Part shown: positions 6,127 to 13,546 of the stretch, one piece after another
Numbering within the stretch: position 1 is the stretch's first letter
How the letters are laid out: the number at the start of each line of letters is the position of its first letter
DNA from: Dehalococcoidia bacterium
Lineage (GTDB): Bacteria; Chloroflexota; Dehalococcoidia; Tepidiformales; Tepidiformaceae
Length of the DNA stretch: 25,285 bases
Reading direction: 5' to 3'
Assembly: GCA_023228745.1 (NCBI GenBank)
Contig: JALOAP010000004.1
Coordinates: 1-25,285, forward strand
The notes under the pieces: model-generated
Seen by the model: the letters and a program-made list of their open reading frames with translations, nothing else
The model's database searches: none
Told to the model about the DNA's origin: nothing
Program-made: the position numbers and the translations under genes

Positions 6127-7513
6127 GGGCCGTGTGAAGCCGGAACTCCCGGATGCGTTCTTGTGCTCGCTTGCAGCGGCGGTCGGCGAGCAACATGTGC
6201 TCCTGGCGGACGACGAACGTGCGCCATACGAGATGGACTGGACCCGGCGGTTCCAGGGGCGTGCCGCCGCGGTAGTTCGCCCGGCCGACACGCGGGCACT
6301 TTCGGACGTGTTACGCCTCTGCTTCGAGGCGGGTGTCGCCGTCGTGCCCCAGGGTGGGAACACCGGCCTCGTAGGCGGGAGCGTGCCACGGGGCGGCGAA
6401 GTGGTGGTGTCGCTTCGGCGCCTCTCGCATGTCGACGTCGACCCGGTGGAAGAGCGCGCGGTGGTGGGCGCAGGTACGACGCTGCAACAGCTCCAGGAGG
6501 CCGCAGCAGGACACGGACTGACCTTCGCGGTCGACATGGCCTCGCGAGGTAGCGCCACCCTCGGAGGCATGGTGGCCACGAATGCGGGGGGCGTGCACGT
6601 GGTGCGTTACGGGCCGATGCGGTCGCAGGTCCTCGGGTTTGAGGCGGTGCTGGCGGACGGGACGGTGATCACGAGGATGACCGGGCTCGCGAAGGAGAGC
6701 GCCGGGTACGACCTCGGCGGGCTGCTCTGCGGGAGCGAGGGTACGCTCGCGGTCGTGAGCCGCGTCCTCGTCCGACTGGTCCCGGTGCCCCGCTACGCGG
6801 CCGTGGCGCTGCTCGGGCTGGGGAGCCTGGCCGCCGCGGTCGAGGTGGTAACCACGTTGCGACGGGAATTGCCGTCGCTGCTGGCAGCGGAGGTGTTCTT
6901 CGACGACGGGCTCGCACTGGTCCGCGAGCACGCTGGCCTGCCGCGCCCATTCGACCGGCCACATCCCGTGTACCTGCTTGTCGAGGCGGCTGACGAGGCG
7001 GACCCCGCGGGGGAATTGGCCACGGTTCTCGCCAAGGCCCCTGGCGTGGGAGACAGCGCATTCGCGACCGATAGCCGCGAACGCACGCGGCTCTGGGCGT
7101 ACCGCGAACGTCACACGGAAGCAGTCAACGCGGCAGGCGTGCCGCACAAGCTGGATGTGAGCGTTCCGCTTGCAGCAGCGGCGGCGTTCGAAGTCGAGCT
7201 ACGTGCGCTGCTGGCGAAGGAGGCCGCGGGGGCGCGGCTCGTGCTGTTTGGCCATCTTGCCGAGGCCAACTTCCATGTGAACCTGCTCGGCCTCCCACGC
7301 GACGACGAGCGCATTGACCGGGGGGTCCTCGAACTGGTGGCGGCCTTCGAGGGGAGCATCAGCTCGGAGCACGGCGTCGGGGTCGCGAAAACGAGATACC
7401 TGCAGCTCTCCCGGACGGAAGGTGAACTGCAGGCCATGCGAGCCATCAAAGCCGCCCTCGACCCGGGTGGCATTCTGAACCCGGGCGTCATCTTCACGGC
7501 GACTCCTGAGTAG
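6125..7513 (+). CDS. FAD-binding oxidase, GlcD / D-2-hydroxyacid dehydrogenase family
   Basis: This 462-residue flavoprotein probably oxidises a 2-hydroxyacid such as glycolate, D-lactate or D-2-hydroxyglutarate to the 2-oxoacid. The N-terminal PCMH-type FAD domain carries the family signature PQGGNTGLVGGSVP (75-88), TNAGG (152-156) and GSEGTL (203-208). The C-terminal cap has KLDVSVP (342-348), GHLAEANFH with H377 and H384, SEHG (414-417) and a final DPGGILNPG. The length fits a single-domain GlcD with no fused iron-sulfur part. Start choice is open: ATG 6125 has no spaced ribosome site, GTG 6134 suits a leaderless mRNA, and TTG 6098 is possible. The UbiA-like gene follows nine bases after the stop. 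Confidence 0.85.
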   Translation: MGRVKPELPDAFLCSLAAAVGEQHVLLADDERAPYEMDWTRRFQGRAAAVVRPADTRALSDVLRLCFEAGVAVVPQGGNTGLVGGSVPRGGEVVVSLRRLSHVDVDPVEERAVVGAGTTLQQLQEAAAGHGLTFAVDMASRGSATLGGMVATNAGGVHVVRYGPMRSQVLGFEAVLADGTVITRMTGLAKESAGYDLGGLLCGSEGTLAVVSRVLVRLVPVPRYAAVALLGLGSLAAAVEVVTTLRRELPSLLAAEVFFDDGLALVREHAGLPRPFDRPHPVYLLVEAADEADPAGELATVLAKAPGVGDSAFATDSRERTRLWAYRERHTEAVNAAGVPHKLDVSVPLAAAAAFEVELRALLAKEAAGARLVLFGHLAEANFHVNLLGLPRDDERIDRGVLELVAAFEGSISSEHGVGVAKTRYLQLSRTEGELQAMRAIKAALDPGGILNPGVIFTATPE

Positions 7514-7516
7514 ACT
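7511..7516 (+). promoter_or_regulatory. -10 box of the UbiA-family gene, overlapping the preceding stop codon
   Basis: TAGACT ends six bases before the ATG at 7523. Its first three bases are the TAG stop of the FAD oxidase gene. The box is identical to the one before the DUF429 gene. No clear -35 box is seen. Confidence 0.45.
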
Positions 7517-7522
7517 GCGAGG

Positions 7523-8437
7523 ATGACGACCGCTCGGAGGCGACGCCAGGCGAAGCGGGAGCGTGCCGTGGAGGCGCAAGCGACCCCGGCGGCCGCGCCT
7601 GTCACGCTGTCATCTCCCGGGGGAGCCGGGCCGGGCCGAGCCGTGCGGATTGTGCATCTGTTCCCGGCGGTGCTCGTGGCGGCACTGACGACAGGTCTGG
7701 TGGCGCTCGCCGATAGGGACGCTCCGGTTGCGCTCTATGTGCAGCTCGGATTGGGGATGCTGTTCTACCAGTTCGCGATTGGCGTCGCGAACGATGTGAT
7801 GGACACCGAAGCGGATGCCACCGCAAAACCGTGGAAGCCAATTCCCTCGGGGCTTGTGAGCCTGCGCACAGCACGGCTCCTGGCGGCAGGGTTCGTCGCG
7901 GCGGGTCTCATTGTCACCGCCGGGCTCGACTTCGTGCCCTGGGTCATCGGGATCGGGGGGCTGGCCTGCGGCCTCATCTACGACGGTGCACTGAAGCGAA
8001 CCGCCTGGAGCTGGTTGCCGTGGGCGATCGCGTTTCCGCTGATTCCCGCATGGGTGTACACCGCGGCGGACGCGTGGGAGCCGCTGCTCTGGTGGGCGTT
8101 CCCGCTCGGTGGCTCGTTCGCGATCGCGCTGCACTTCGCGAACCAGTCACCAGACGCAGCCGCCGATAGCAGCCTCGGCGTGCGCGGCTTACCGCAGCGT
8201 CTGGGGGCGAGGCGGTCCGCACGGTTGTCGCTGGCACTCTTCGGCCTGGCTGCCTCGGGTGCGGCGGTCGTGTTGCTGTTCGAGGCGCCCCAGCGCGCAG
8301 GGTTCGTCGCCGCGGCTGGCACGATAGCGCTGCTGCTGGCCCCACGGGCGGCACTCTTCTTCGGGCGGGACGGGCTGTTCGGGCTGCTGAGTGCAAGCGC
8401 CGCGATCGTGTCGATCTTCTTCCTATCCGCCGTCTGA
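7523..8437 (+). CDS. UbiA-family prenyltransferase
   Basis: UbiA-type enzymes move a prenyl chain from a prenyl diphosphate to an aromatic or other acceptor, as in quinone, haem or lipid synthesis. The 304-residue protein has a 40-residue basic and Ala/Pro-rich N-terminus, then about seven to nine hydrophobic helices. The first Mg-diphosphate motif is NDVMDTEAD (90-98) and is followed by KPWKPIPSG. The second is DAAAD, followed by SSLGVRGLPQRLG, the usual D-x-x-x-D-x-x-x-G-V-x-x-L-P form. The acceptor cannot be inferred; no quinone or haem genes are adjacent. It sits nine bases behind the FAD oxidase yet has its own leaderless-type -10 box. Its 3' end overlaps the converging gene by 15 bases. 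Confidence 0.83.
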   Translation: MTTARRRRQAKRERAVEAQATPAAAPVTLSSPGGAGPGRAVRIVHLFPAVLVAALTTGLVALADRDAPVALYVQLGLGMLFYQFAIGVANDVMDTEADATAKPWKPIPSGLVSLRTARLLAAGFVAAGLIVTAGLDFVPWVIGIGGLACGLIYDGALKRTAWSWLPWAIAFPLIPAWVYTAADAWEPLLWWAFPLGGSFAIALHFANQSPDAAADSSLGVRGLPQRLGARRSARLSLALFGLAASGAAVVLLFEAPQRAGFVAAAGTIALLLAPRAALFFGRDGLFGLLSASAAIVSIFFLSAV

Positions 8438-8782
8438 CCCGTAGACACGGGCTTCGAGCCGCCGCAGGCGCCGGTCGATACTGCGCAGCGCGTGGCGGAG
8501 AATCGCCATGGTGATGAAGAAGTCGAGCCAGAGCAGGATGACGCCGAGACAGAGGAAGATATCCTGCACGACGCGCTGATTGACCAGCACCGCCGCGAGG
8601 ATGAAAGCCACACCGATGCCAGAGACAACCGAAGGCAGGACGATTAGCACGAGCGCCGCCTCGCTTGGAGCCAGGCGCCGCGCTCCCGCCGAGCGTTCCC
8701 GTGGGACACCGGCTCGTCGCGGCTGGCCAAGAGCATTATCAACGTCACTGGCGCGACCCCGCCAGCAGGAGGAAATCGGCAT
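8423..8782 (-). CDS. Small two-helix membrane protein, function unknown
   Basis: The 119-residue product has an Arg-rich N-terminus, two hydrophobic helices (about 43-66 and 72-95) and a basic, helical C-terminus (LRHALRSIDRRLRRLEARV) that may form a short coiled coil. I do not recognise a family. The ATG at 8782 lies inside the 3' end of the upstream phosphatase gene (38-base overlap), and its stop lies inside the converging UbiA gene (15-base overlap). No Shine-Dalgarno sequence precedes it, so the start could be later; a GTG near 8650 would retain both helices. The two clean transmembrane segments argue that it is real. Confidence 0.6.
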   Translation of the reverse strand: MPISSCWRGRASDVDNALGQPRRAGVPRERSAGARRLAPSEAALVLIVLPSVVSGIGVAFILAAVLVNQRVVQDIFLCLGVILLWLDFFITMAILRHALRSIDRRLRRLEARVYGSDGG

Positions 8783-9551
8783 GCACCGCCGGGGCGGCAG
8801 CGATGGCCCCTTCGCTGAAGATGGTCACTTCGGAGCCGTCGCGGCCGGTGATGGTGCCGCCGGCTTCGCGCACAAGCAGGATCCCCGGCGCGAGGTCCCA
8901 GGGAAAGAGGTTGGCATGGAGAAAGATGTCGTAGCGGCCTGCCGCTACGTAGGCGAAGCCGAGCGCCGCCGAACCGGGGATTCGTAGCGACTGCATGCCC
9001 GGCCAGAGGCCGAGCGCGAGTTCAAGCTGGCGGCGAGCGCGGGCGTCATCGTAACCGAGGTCCAGGGCGAATACTGATTCACGAACCGTCTCGCGGCCTG
9101 ACACGCGAACAGGAACGCCATTCAGGGTGCACCCCTCGCCGGCGACCGCGAGGAACTCTTCGCCAAGGATGGGCTGCGAAGTGAGCGCGAGCAGGGGGCG
9201 TTCTTCGAAACACAGCGCCAGGTTGAAGGCAAAGTGGGGGATGCCGCGGGAGAAGTTCTTCGTGCCATCGAGCGGGTCGACGACCCACATCCAGCCGGGG
9301 GAGCGGATGCTGGCAGCGGTTTCCTCGCTCAGGACGGCGTGATCCGGGAACTCGCGCTGGAGCAGGTCCAGCACGACCCGTTCGGCGGCGAAATCCACCT
9401 CGGTGACGACGTTGCCGCGTCCCTTGGTCTCGGCAACTGCGACCTTGCCGAAACCGTCGCGAATGACGCGGCCGGCTTCGGCGGCGCAGGTGCGAGCCAC
9501 CTCCAACGCGGAACGGCCGCTCGTGCTCGTGGGCAGGGCAGGCGTTGGCAT
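8745..9551 (-). CDS. Inositol monophosphatase-family phosphatase
   Basis: Members of this Mg-dependent family remove phosphate from inositol 1-phosphate, histidinol phosphate, PAP or fructose 1,6-bisphosphate. All metal-site motifs are present in the 268-residue protein: GNVVTEVD (46-53), SEE (75-77, with E76), WVVDPLDGTKNF (89-100, with D92 and D95), and WDLAPG (218-223, with D219) followed by VREAGG. WDLAPG in place of WDxAAG is a mild variation. The choice between SuhB-like and HisN-like activity cannot be made; no inositol or his genes are near. The start is supported by TAGGCT six bases upstream. The promoter lies between this gene and the nitroreductase gene. Confidence 0.88.
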   Translation of the reverse strand: MPTPALPTSTSGRSALEVARTCAAEAGRVIRDGFGKVAVAETKGRGNVVTEVDFAAERVVLDLLQREFPDHAVLSEETAASIRSPGWMWVVDPLDGTKNFSRGIPHFAFNLALCFEERPLLALTSQPILGEEFLAVAGEGCTLNGVPVRVSGRETVRESVFALDLGYDDARARRQLELALGLWPGMQSLRIPGSAALGFAYVAAGRYDIFLHANLFPWDLAPGILLVREAGGTITGRDGSEVTIFSEGAIAAAPAVHADFLLLAGSRQ

Positions 9552-9557
9552 TGGCCT

Positions 9558-9563
9558 AGCCTA
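9558..9563 (-). promoter_or_regulatory. -10 box of the phosphatase gene, leaderless type
   Basis: TAGGCT on the minus strand ends six bases before the ATG at 9551. It sits in the 36-base gap after the nitroreductase gene, and any -35 box would overlap that gene's stop region. No ribosome binding site is present. Confidence 0.5.
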
Positions 9564-9587
9564 CCCCGTGTGGCCGAAGGTGTTCGC

Positions 9588-10208
9588 TCACCGGGTGCTC
9601 TTCCCGCCACTGTGCTCACGCGCGCTAAGGGCGTTTTCCGGGCGCCAGCGGTCGCCGGCGACGAGATGGTCCAGCGGCAACCGGCGCTGGGGCGCCGTCT
9701 CCTTCGCCTGCAGGTCTTCGGGCAATTGTTCGGGCGAGCCGGGGTAGCCCACCGCGAGAACGGCGAGCACCCGGATCTCGGGCGGTGCGCCGAAGATGTC
9801 GCGGACGACCGCCTCGTCGAAGCCGGCCATCGGGTGGGCGAGTAGCCCGAGCGCTGTCGCTTGCGCGAGGAGGTTGCCCGTGGCGATACCCGCGTTGAAC
9901 TGCCAGAGGTCCCGCTCGGAGCCGTCCCGGTTCTTCACCGGGGGGGCGTGTGCCGGATTTACGGCGACGGCGATGAACAGCGGGGCAGCCGTGGCCCATG
10001 CGCGGTTTCCTTCGGTCAGTGCCTCGGCCATGCGGTCGCGCGTCCCGGGTGACATGGTCACGAGGAGGCGCGTGGGCTGTGTGTTCCCGTGGCTGGGCGC
10101 GACGGAGACCGCCCGCCAAAGGACCTCCTGGACGTCGTCGGGGACAGGCTTCGCTTCGAAGGCGCGGCGGGCACGCCGCTCGGCAAGGGCAGGCAGCAGT
10201 TCGGGCAT
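9588..10208 (-). CDS. Nitroreductase-family FMN oxidoreductase
   Basis: The 206-residue protein matches the FMN-dependent nitroreductase fold. R11-R12-x-R14 (RRARRAF) contacts the FMN phosphate. APSHGNTQPTR (37-47) corresponds to the family's P-S-x-x-N-x-Q-P-W segment. FNAGIATGNLLAQATALGLL (104-123) is the long central helix, and HPMAGFD (125-131) and VLAVLAVGYP (147-156) complete the core. Such enzymes reduce nitro compounds, quinones or enoates with NAD(P)H; the true substrate is unknown. The frame is open upstream to 10937, antisense to the DUF429 gene. The ATG at 10208 has AGGAGG five bases before it and is clearly the start. The gene diverges from the DUF429 gene across 60 bases. Confidence 0.87.
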   Translation of the reverse strand: MPELLPALAERRARRAFEAKPVPDDVQEVLWRAVSVAPSHGNTQPTRLLVTMSPGTRDRMAEALTEGNRAWATAAPLFIAVAVNPAHAPPVKNRDGSERDLWQFNAGIATGNLLAQATALGLLAHPMAGFDEAVVRDIFGAPPEIRVLAVLAVGYPGSPEQLPEDLQAKETAPQRRLPLDHLVAGDRWRPENALSAREHSGGKSTR

Positions 10209-10213
10209 CGGAA

Positions 10214-10219
10214 CCTCCT
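10214..10219 (-). promoter_or_regulatory. Ribosome binding site that sets the nitroreductase start
   Basis: AGGAGG on the minus strand lies five bases before the ATG at 10208. It excludes the long upstream extension as far as 10937. Confidence 0.75.
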
Positions 10220-10256
10220 GTGTGGTATATCGTGCCACCTCTGGCCCGGACGTGCG

Positions 10257-10262
10257 TAGACT
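10257..10262 (+). promoter_or_regulatory. -10 box of the DUF429 gene, leaderless type
   Basis: TAGACT ends six bases before the ATG at 10269. TGCCAC at 10233-10238 is a weak -35 candidate, 18 bases upstream. No ribosome binding site is present. Confidence 0.45.
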
Positions 10263-10268
10263 CGCGAC

Positions 10269-11024
10269 ATGGCAACGTTCGTTGGGCTCGACCTGGCATG
10301 GACGCCGCACCGGGAGAGCGGCGTCTGCGTGCTTGAGGGCGATGACCGCGGGCTGCGGGTGGCGACAATCGAAACGGTGGTTGCGACGCCTCGTGAGTTC
10401 GCCGAGCGGATCGCGGGGACGGGCGACGACGTGGTCGCTGCAATTGACGCACCGCTCGTAGTACGCGAAGGGCGACGGGCGGAAGCTTTGCTCGCGCGGC
10501 ACTTCGGGCGGTATGGCGCGTACGGGTATGTGGCGAACAGGCCATTCCTGGAGCGAATGAGGGGGCTCGCCGGGCCGGAGCTTGGGTCGCTGCTGGCAGC
10601 CGCCGGCGTCTCGCTCGACCCAACGGAGATCGGGCGGAATGCGTCGGGCCGTTTTGCATTCGAGATGTACCCGCACGCCGCCCAGGTCGTGCTCTTTGGG
10701 CTGCGGCGCATCCTGCGGTATAAGCGGGGGCGGCTCGACGCGCGACGAAGCGAGCTGGAGCTCTATCGCACCTGCCTTGCACAACTGGTGGATGCTTCGC
10801 CAATCGCTGCGCCTGGACCTCTGCAGGAGCTGCTGTGGACACCCCTGGACGGTGCAACCGGGCGGGAGCTCAAGCAAGTGGAGGACCGGCTTGATGCGCT
10901 CACGTGCGCGCTCGCCGCGTTCGAAGCCTGGCAACACGGGATCGCCGCGAGCGAAGTCTTCGGGTCTGCGGATGCGGGCTCGATTGCTGTGCCGGGAATG
11001 GCCCGTGACGAGCGGTTCGCCTGA
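10269..11024 (+). CDS. DUF429-family protein (predicted RNase H-like nuclease fold)
   Basis: The 251-residue protein fits the DUF429 family, whose fold is predicted to be RNase H-like; biochemical function is not established. Signposts are FVGLDLAW at the N-terminus, VVAAIDAPLVV (54-64) with its acidic residue, and GRRAEALLARHFG. FEMYPHAAQVVLFGL (130-144) and YKRGR follow, and DALTCALAAFEAW comes near the C-terminus. The paired acidic residues in GLDLAW and AIDAPL could be part of an active site. Length is normal for the family. It starts from a leaderless-type promoter divergent from the nitroreductase gene. Its TGA stop directly abuts the converging argS stop. Confidence 0.78.
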   Translation: MATFVGLDLAWTPHRESGVCVLEGDDRGLRVATIETVVATPREFAERIAGTGDDVVAAIDAPLVVREGRRAEALLARHFGRYGAYGYVANRPFLERMRGLAGPELGSLLAAAGVSLDPTEIGRNASGRFAFEMYPHAAQVVLFGLRRILRYKRGRLDARRSELELYRTCLAQLVDASPIAAPGPLQELLWTPLDGATGRELKQVEDRLDALTCALAAFEAWQHGIAASEVFGSADAGSIAVPGMARDERFA

Positions 11025-12737
11025 CTACATCCGGTCAGGGGCGTTCATGCCCATCAGGTGAAGCACCCGGGCGAGTGCGATCTTCGCCGCCAGGACGAGC
11101 CGCAGGCGTGCCCGGGACAGCGCTTCGTCTTCGGTCAGCACCTTGAGGGACGAGTCATTCTGCTGCTTGAAGGCGTCGTTGAAGGTGTGGAACGCAGTCG
11201 CGAGCGACATCGCGTAGTGCGGCAGGTGCTGCGGTTCGAACGACGTCGCGACAGCTTCGATGACCTCGGAGAGGCGCATCATCTCGCGGATGAGTGCGAG
11301 TTCGTGCGGCTGCGAAAGGAGCGCGAGATCGCCACCTTCGGGCGTGAGCCCCTGCTCGGATGCCCGTTGGAGGATGCCCGCGAGGCGCGCATGTGCGTAC
11401 TGCACGTAGAACACGGGGTTCTCGGCCGACTGCTTCTTGGCAAGGTCGAGGTCGAACTCCATTTGGGAACCGGGAGAGCGGACGAGGAAGAAGAACCGGG
11501 CGGCGTCGACGCCCACTTCCTCGACGAGCTCATCGATGGTGATGATCTCGCCTCCGCGCTTGGAAAGGCGTACCACCTCCCCGCCCCGCTTCAGGACGAC
11601 GAGTTGGTACAGGAGGATGTGTAGTCCTTCCGGGTCGGCGCCAATCGCCCGGGTGGCAGTTTTGAGGCGGGAGACGTGGCCGTGATGGTCGGCGCCCCAC
11701 ACGTCGATGACAAGGTCAAAGCCGCGGCGAATGAACTTGTCGTAGTGGTAGGCGATGTCGCTGGCGTAGTAGGTCGGGCGGCCGTCGGTGCGGACGACCA
11801 CGTTGTCCTTGTCTTCGCCAAGGTCGCTCGATGTAAACCAGAGCGCGCCTTCGCGCTCGGCGAGTTGGCCGTTCTCCCGAAGGAGGGACATCGCCTTTTC
11901 GTAGGCGCCGCCGGGCCCGTAAAGCGACTTCTCGCTGAACCAGCAGTCGTACTCCACGCCGAAATCCTGGAGGGACGCGCGGATCTGTTTGACCATGAGG
12001 TCGATGCCGAGAGCGGTCAGCTCATCGGGTGCTGGCTCACCCTCCGGGCGGAGGTAGGCGTCACCGGCCTGCTCCTTCACGGTGCGGGCGATATCGATCA
12101 TGTATTCGCCGGGATAGCCGTCGGCGGGGATATCGACTTCCCGGCCAAAGAGCTGCTCGTAGCGCGCGTAAAGGGTCTCGCCGTAGGTGTCAGTCTGGGT
12201 ACCGGCGTCGTTGACGTAGTACTCGCGTTCAACCTCGTAGCCGGCGGCGGCAAGGACGGCCGCGAGGGCGTCGCCAATGGCGGCGCCGCGCCCGTTCCCG
12301 ACGTGTAGCGGCCCCGTCGGGTTGGCCGAGACGAACTCGACCTGGGCCTTCTTGCCCGCCCCGAGGGTTATGTCGGCATAGGCATCGCCGAGCGCAATGA
12401 CCTGCTCCACCTGGCGCTGCAGGAAGTCGTTGGAGAGCCGGAAATTGATGAAGCCGGGCTTGGCCACGCCGGGCCGTTCGACGACGGCATCGGCCGGGAG
12501 GTGCTCAACGATGGCGTTGGCGATTTCGAGCGGCGGCTTCATCGCGGAGCGTGCGAGGCGGAGCGGCAGGGTGCTCGCGAAGTCGCCCTTGGAGGGGTCC
12601 TTGGGGCGTTCGATGCCCGCGTCGGGGATCACGACATCGGGCAGGATGCCGGCGGCGATGGCCGCACGCACAGCCTGCTCGACGAGCCCCTCGAGATGGG
12701 CGCGGACATTTCGAGCGTCAACGGTTGGACCTGCCAA
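11025..12737 (-). CDS. argS: Arginyl-tRNA synthetase
   Basis: This class I synthetase charges tRNA-Arg with arginine and is essential for translation. The 570-residue protein has the N-terminal Add1 domain (about 10-100). The catalytic Rossmann fold carries FVSANPTGPLHVGNGRG, with the HIGH-type motif HVGN at 145-148. VWGADHHGHVSR lies at 346-357, and the KMSK-type loop is RLSKRGG at 390-396. A C-terminal DALR anticodon-binding domain ends in HLMGMNAPDRM. The start is TTG at 12737, with GAAGGT six bases upstream. RLSK in place of KMSK is found in part of the ArgS family. It follows the DUF402 gene by 78 bases and converges with the DUF429 gene without any gap. Confidence 0.95.
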   Translation of the reverse strand: MAGPTVDARNVRAHLEGLVEQAVRAAIAAGILPDVVIPDAGIERPKDPSKGDFASTLPLRLARSAMKPPLEIANAIVEHLPADAVVERPGVAKPGFINFRLSNDFLQRQVEQVIALGDAYADITLGAGKKAQVEFVSANPTGPLHVGNGRGAAIGDALAAVLAAAGYEVEREYYVNDAGTQTDTYGETLYARYEQLFGREVDIPADGYPGEYMIDIARTVKEQAGDAYLRPEGEPAPDELTALGIDLMVKQIRASLQDFGVEYDCWFSEKSLYGPGGAYEKAMSLLRENGQLAEREGALWFTSSDLGEDKDNVVVRTDGRPTYYASDIAYHYDKFIRRGFDLVIDVWGADHHGHVSRLKTATRAIGADPEGLHILLYQLVVLKRGGEVVRLSKRGGEIITIDELVEEVGVDAARFFFLVRSPGSQMEFDLDLAKKQSAENPVFYVQYAHARLAGILQRASEQGLTPEGGDLALLSQPHELALIREMMRLSEVIEAVATSFEPQHLPHYAMSLATAFHTFNDAFKQQNDSSLKVLTEDEALSRARLRLVLAAKIALARVLHLMGMNAPDRM

Positions 12738-12815
12738 AACGATACCTTCAGTGGGTGGATTGAAGCACTCACTGTATCCCGTCGCCTTCGTGGGCGCATT
12801 AGAACGAAGGTGGAG

Positions 12816-13322
12816 TCAGCGGAGGCAGAAGGGGAAGGCGTTCTGGCGCGCGAGTTCGGCGACTTCGAGGGCGGCCTTCTCCGCCTGTTCGATGACGTGT
12901 TCCGGGTAGCCGTACTTGCGCTGGTGTGCCTCGAATTCGTCCTCATCGAGAAACTGGATGAGGCCGTCCGGGCGGACCGCGACGTCCAGGTCCAGATCGA
13001 CATAGGTGAGTTGGCAACCTTCGAGCAGCGGCGGGGTGGTGACGTTGCAGTACCAGAGGCTGATGTCGGCACCGGGGCGCGAGAGGCGAAAGACGTTGTA
13101 CCAGCGGTCGCGCCAAAAGTAGACACGGCTGTCGTAGGGCGAGCGGAATTCTCCGCGGCTCGTGAAGATCGGGGCCCGGGCACGGTAGTCCGCGACGAGC
13201 AGATTGCCGTCGTCGGAGCGCACGCGAAACGGCTGGATCCAGTGGGCGGTGCCGTCGTACTTCGTCGCGCGAAGCAGGATCCGCGTGCCGGGGCGGGCGA
13301 GCGTCGAATCTTGGGGCGGCAT
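12816..13322 (-). CDS. DUF402-family protein (FomD/Ntdp-like)
   Basis: The 168-residue protein matches the DUF402 fold, whose members include nucleoside tri/diphosphatases (Ntdp) and the FomD hydrolase. It shows a beta-barrel-like N-terminus, FWRDRWYNVFRL, WYCNVTTPPLLEG, then the acidic signature VDLDLDVAVRPDG followed by FLDEDEFE. The acidic residues bind a divalent metal in characterised members. The C-terminal helix (about 135-165) is Ala/Glu-rich. Two ATGs are possible. The one at 13322 is preferred because TATGAT lies exactly six bases before it; the ATG at 13337 overlaps that promoter. argS lies 78 bases downstream and may be co-transcribed. Confidence 0.8.
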   Translation of the reverse strand: MPPQDSTLARPGTRILLRATKYDGTAHWIQPFRVRSDDGNLLVADYRARAPIFTSRGEFRSPYDSRVYFWRDRWYNVFRLSRPGADISLWYCNVTTPPLLEGCQLTYVDLDLDVAVRPDGLIQFLDEDEFEAHQRKYGYPEHVIEQAEKAALEVAELARQNAFPFCLR

Positions 13323-13328
13323 TGCCGA

Positions 13329-13334
13329 ATCATA
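13329..13334 (-). promoter_or_regulatory. -10 box of the DUF402 gene, leaderless type
   Basis: TATGAT (minus strand), the best -10 match in the set, ends six bases before the ATG at 13322. CCGCAC at 13352-13357 is a weak -35 candidate 17 bases upstream. Confidence 0.55.
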
Positions 13335-13431
13335 CACAGGGCCCCCGGCAGGTGCGGGCCCGTTACGTGAAGTTACGCCGTTCTTGGTCGCGATGCGACA
13401 TATTCGTCATTGTGTGGCAGGATGCGCCGCA

Positions 13432-13460
13432 TCGCACCGGGCGCGGGGGGAGCGTAGTAT
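13432..13460 (+). promoter_or_regulatory. Possible acs promoter
   Basis: TCGCAC (13432-13437) and TAGTAT (13455-13460) are 17 bases apart. They resemble the TTGCAC and TTGCCG promoters elsewhere in the window. The start codon is about 85 bases further on, so this transcript would have a true leader. Confidence 0.35.
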
Positions 13461-13546
13461 GCGGCGCAAGAGCGCGCCCGACGGGTCCCCAATCCCCGGC
13501 CGCACGCCACCACCAGACTAGCCACGCAGGAGGGAGAGCCGCTGTC

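Noticed and set aside
9625..10857. 410-residue minus-strand frame over the nitroreductase and DUF429 genes
   Set aside because: It is Arg/Pro-rich with no domain, and overlaps two recognised genes in other phases.
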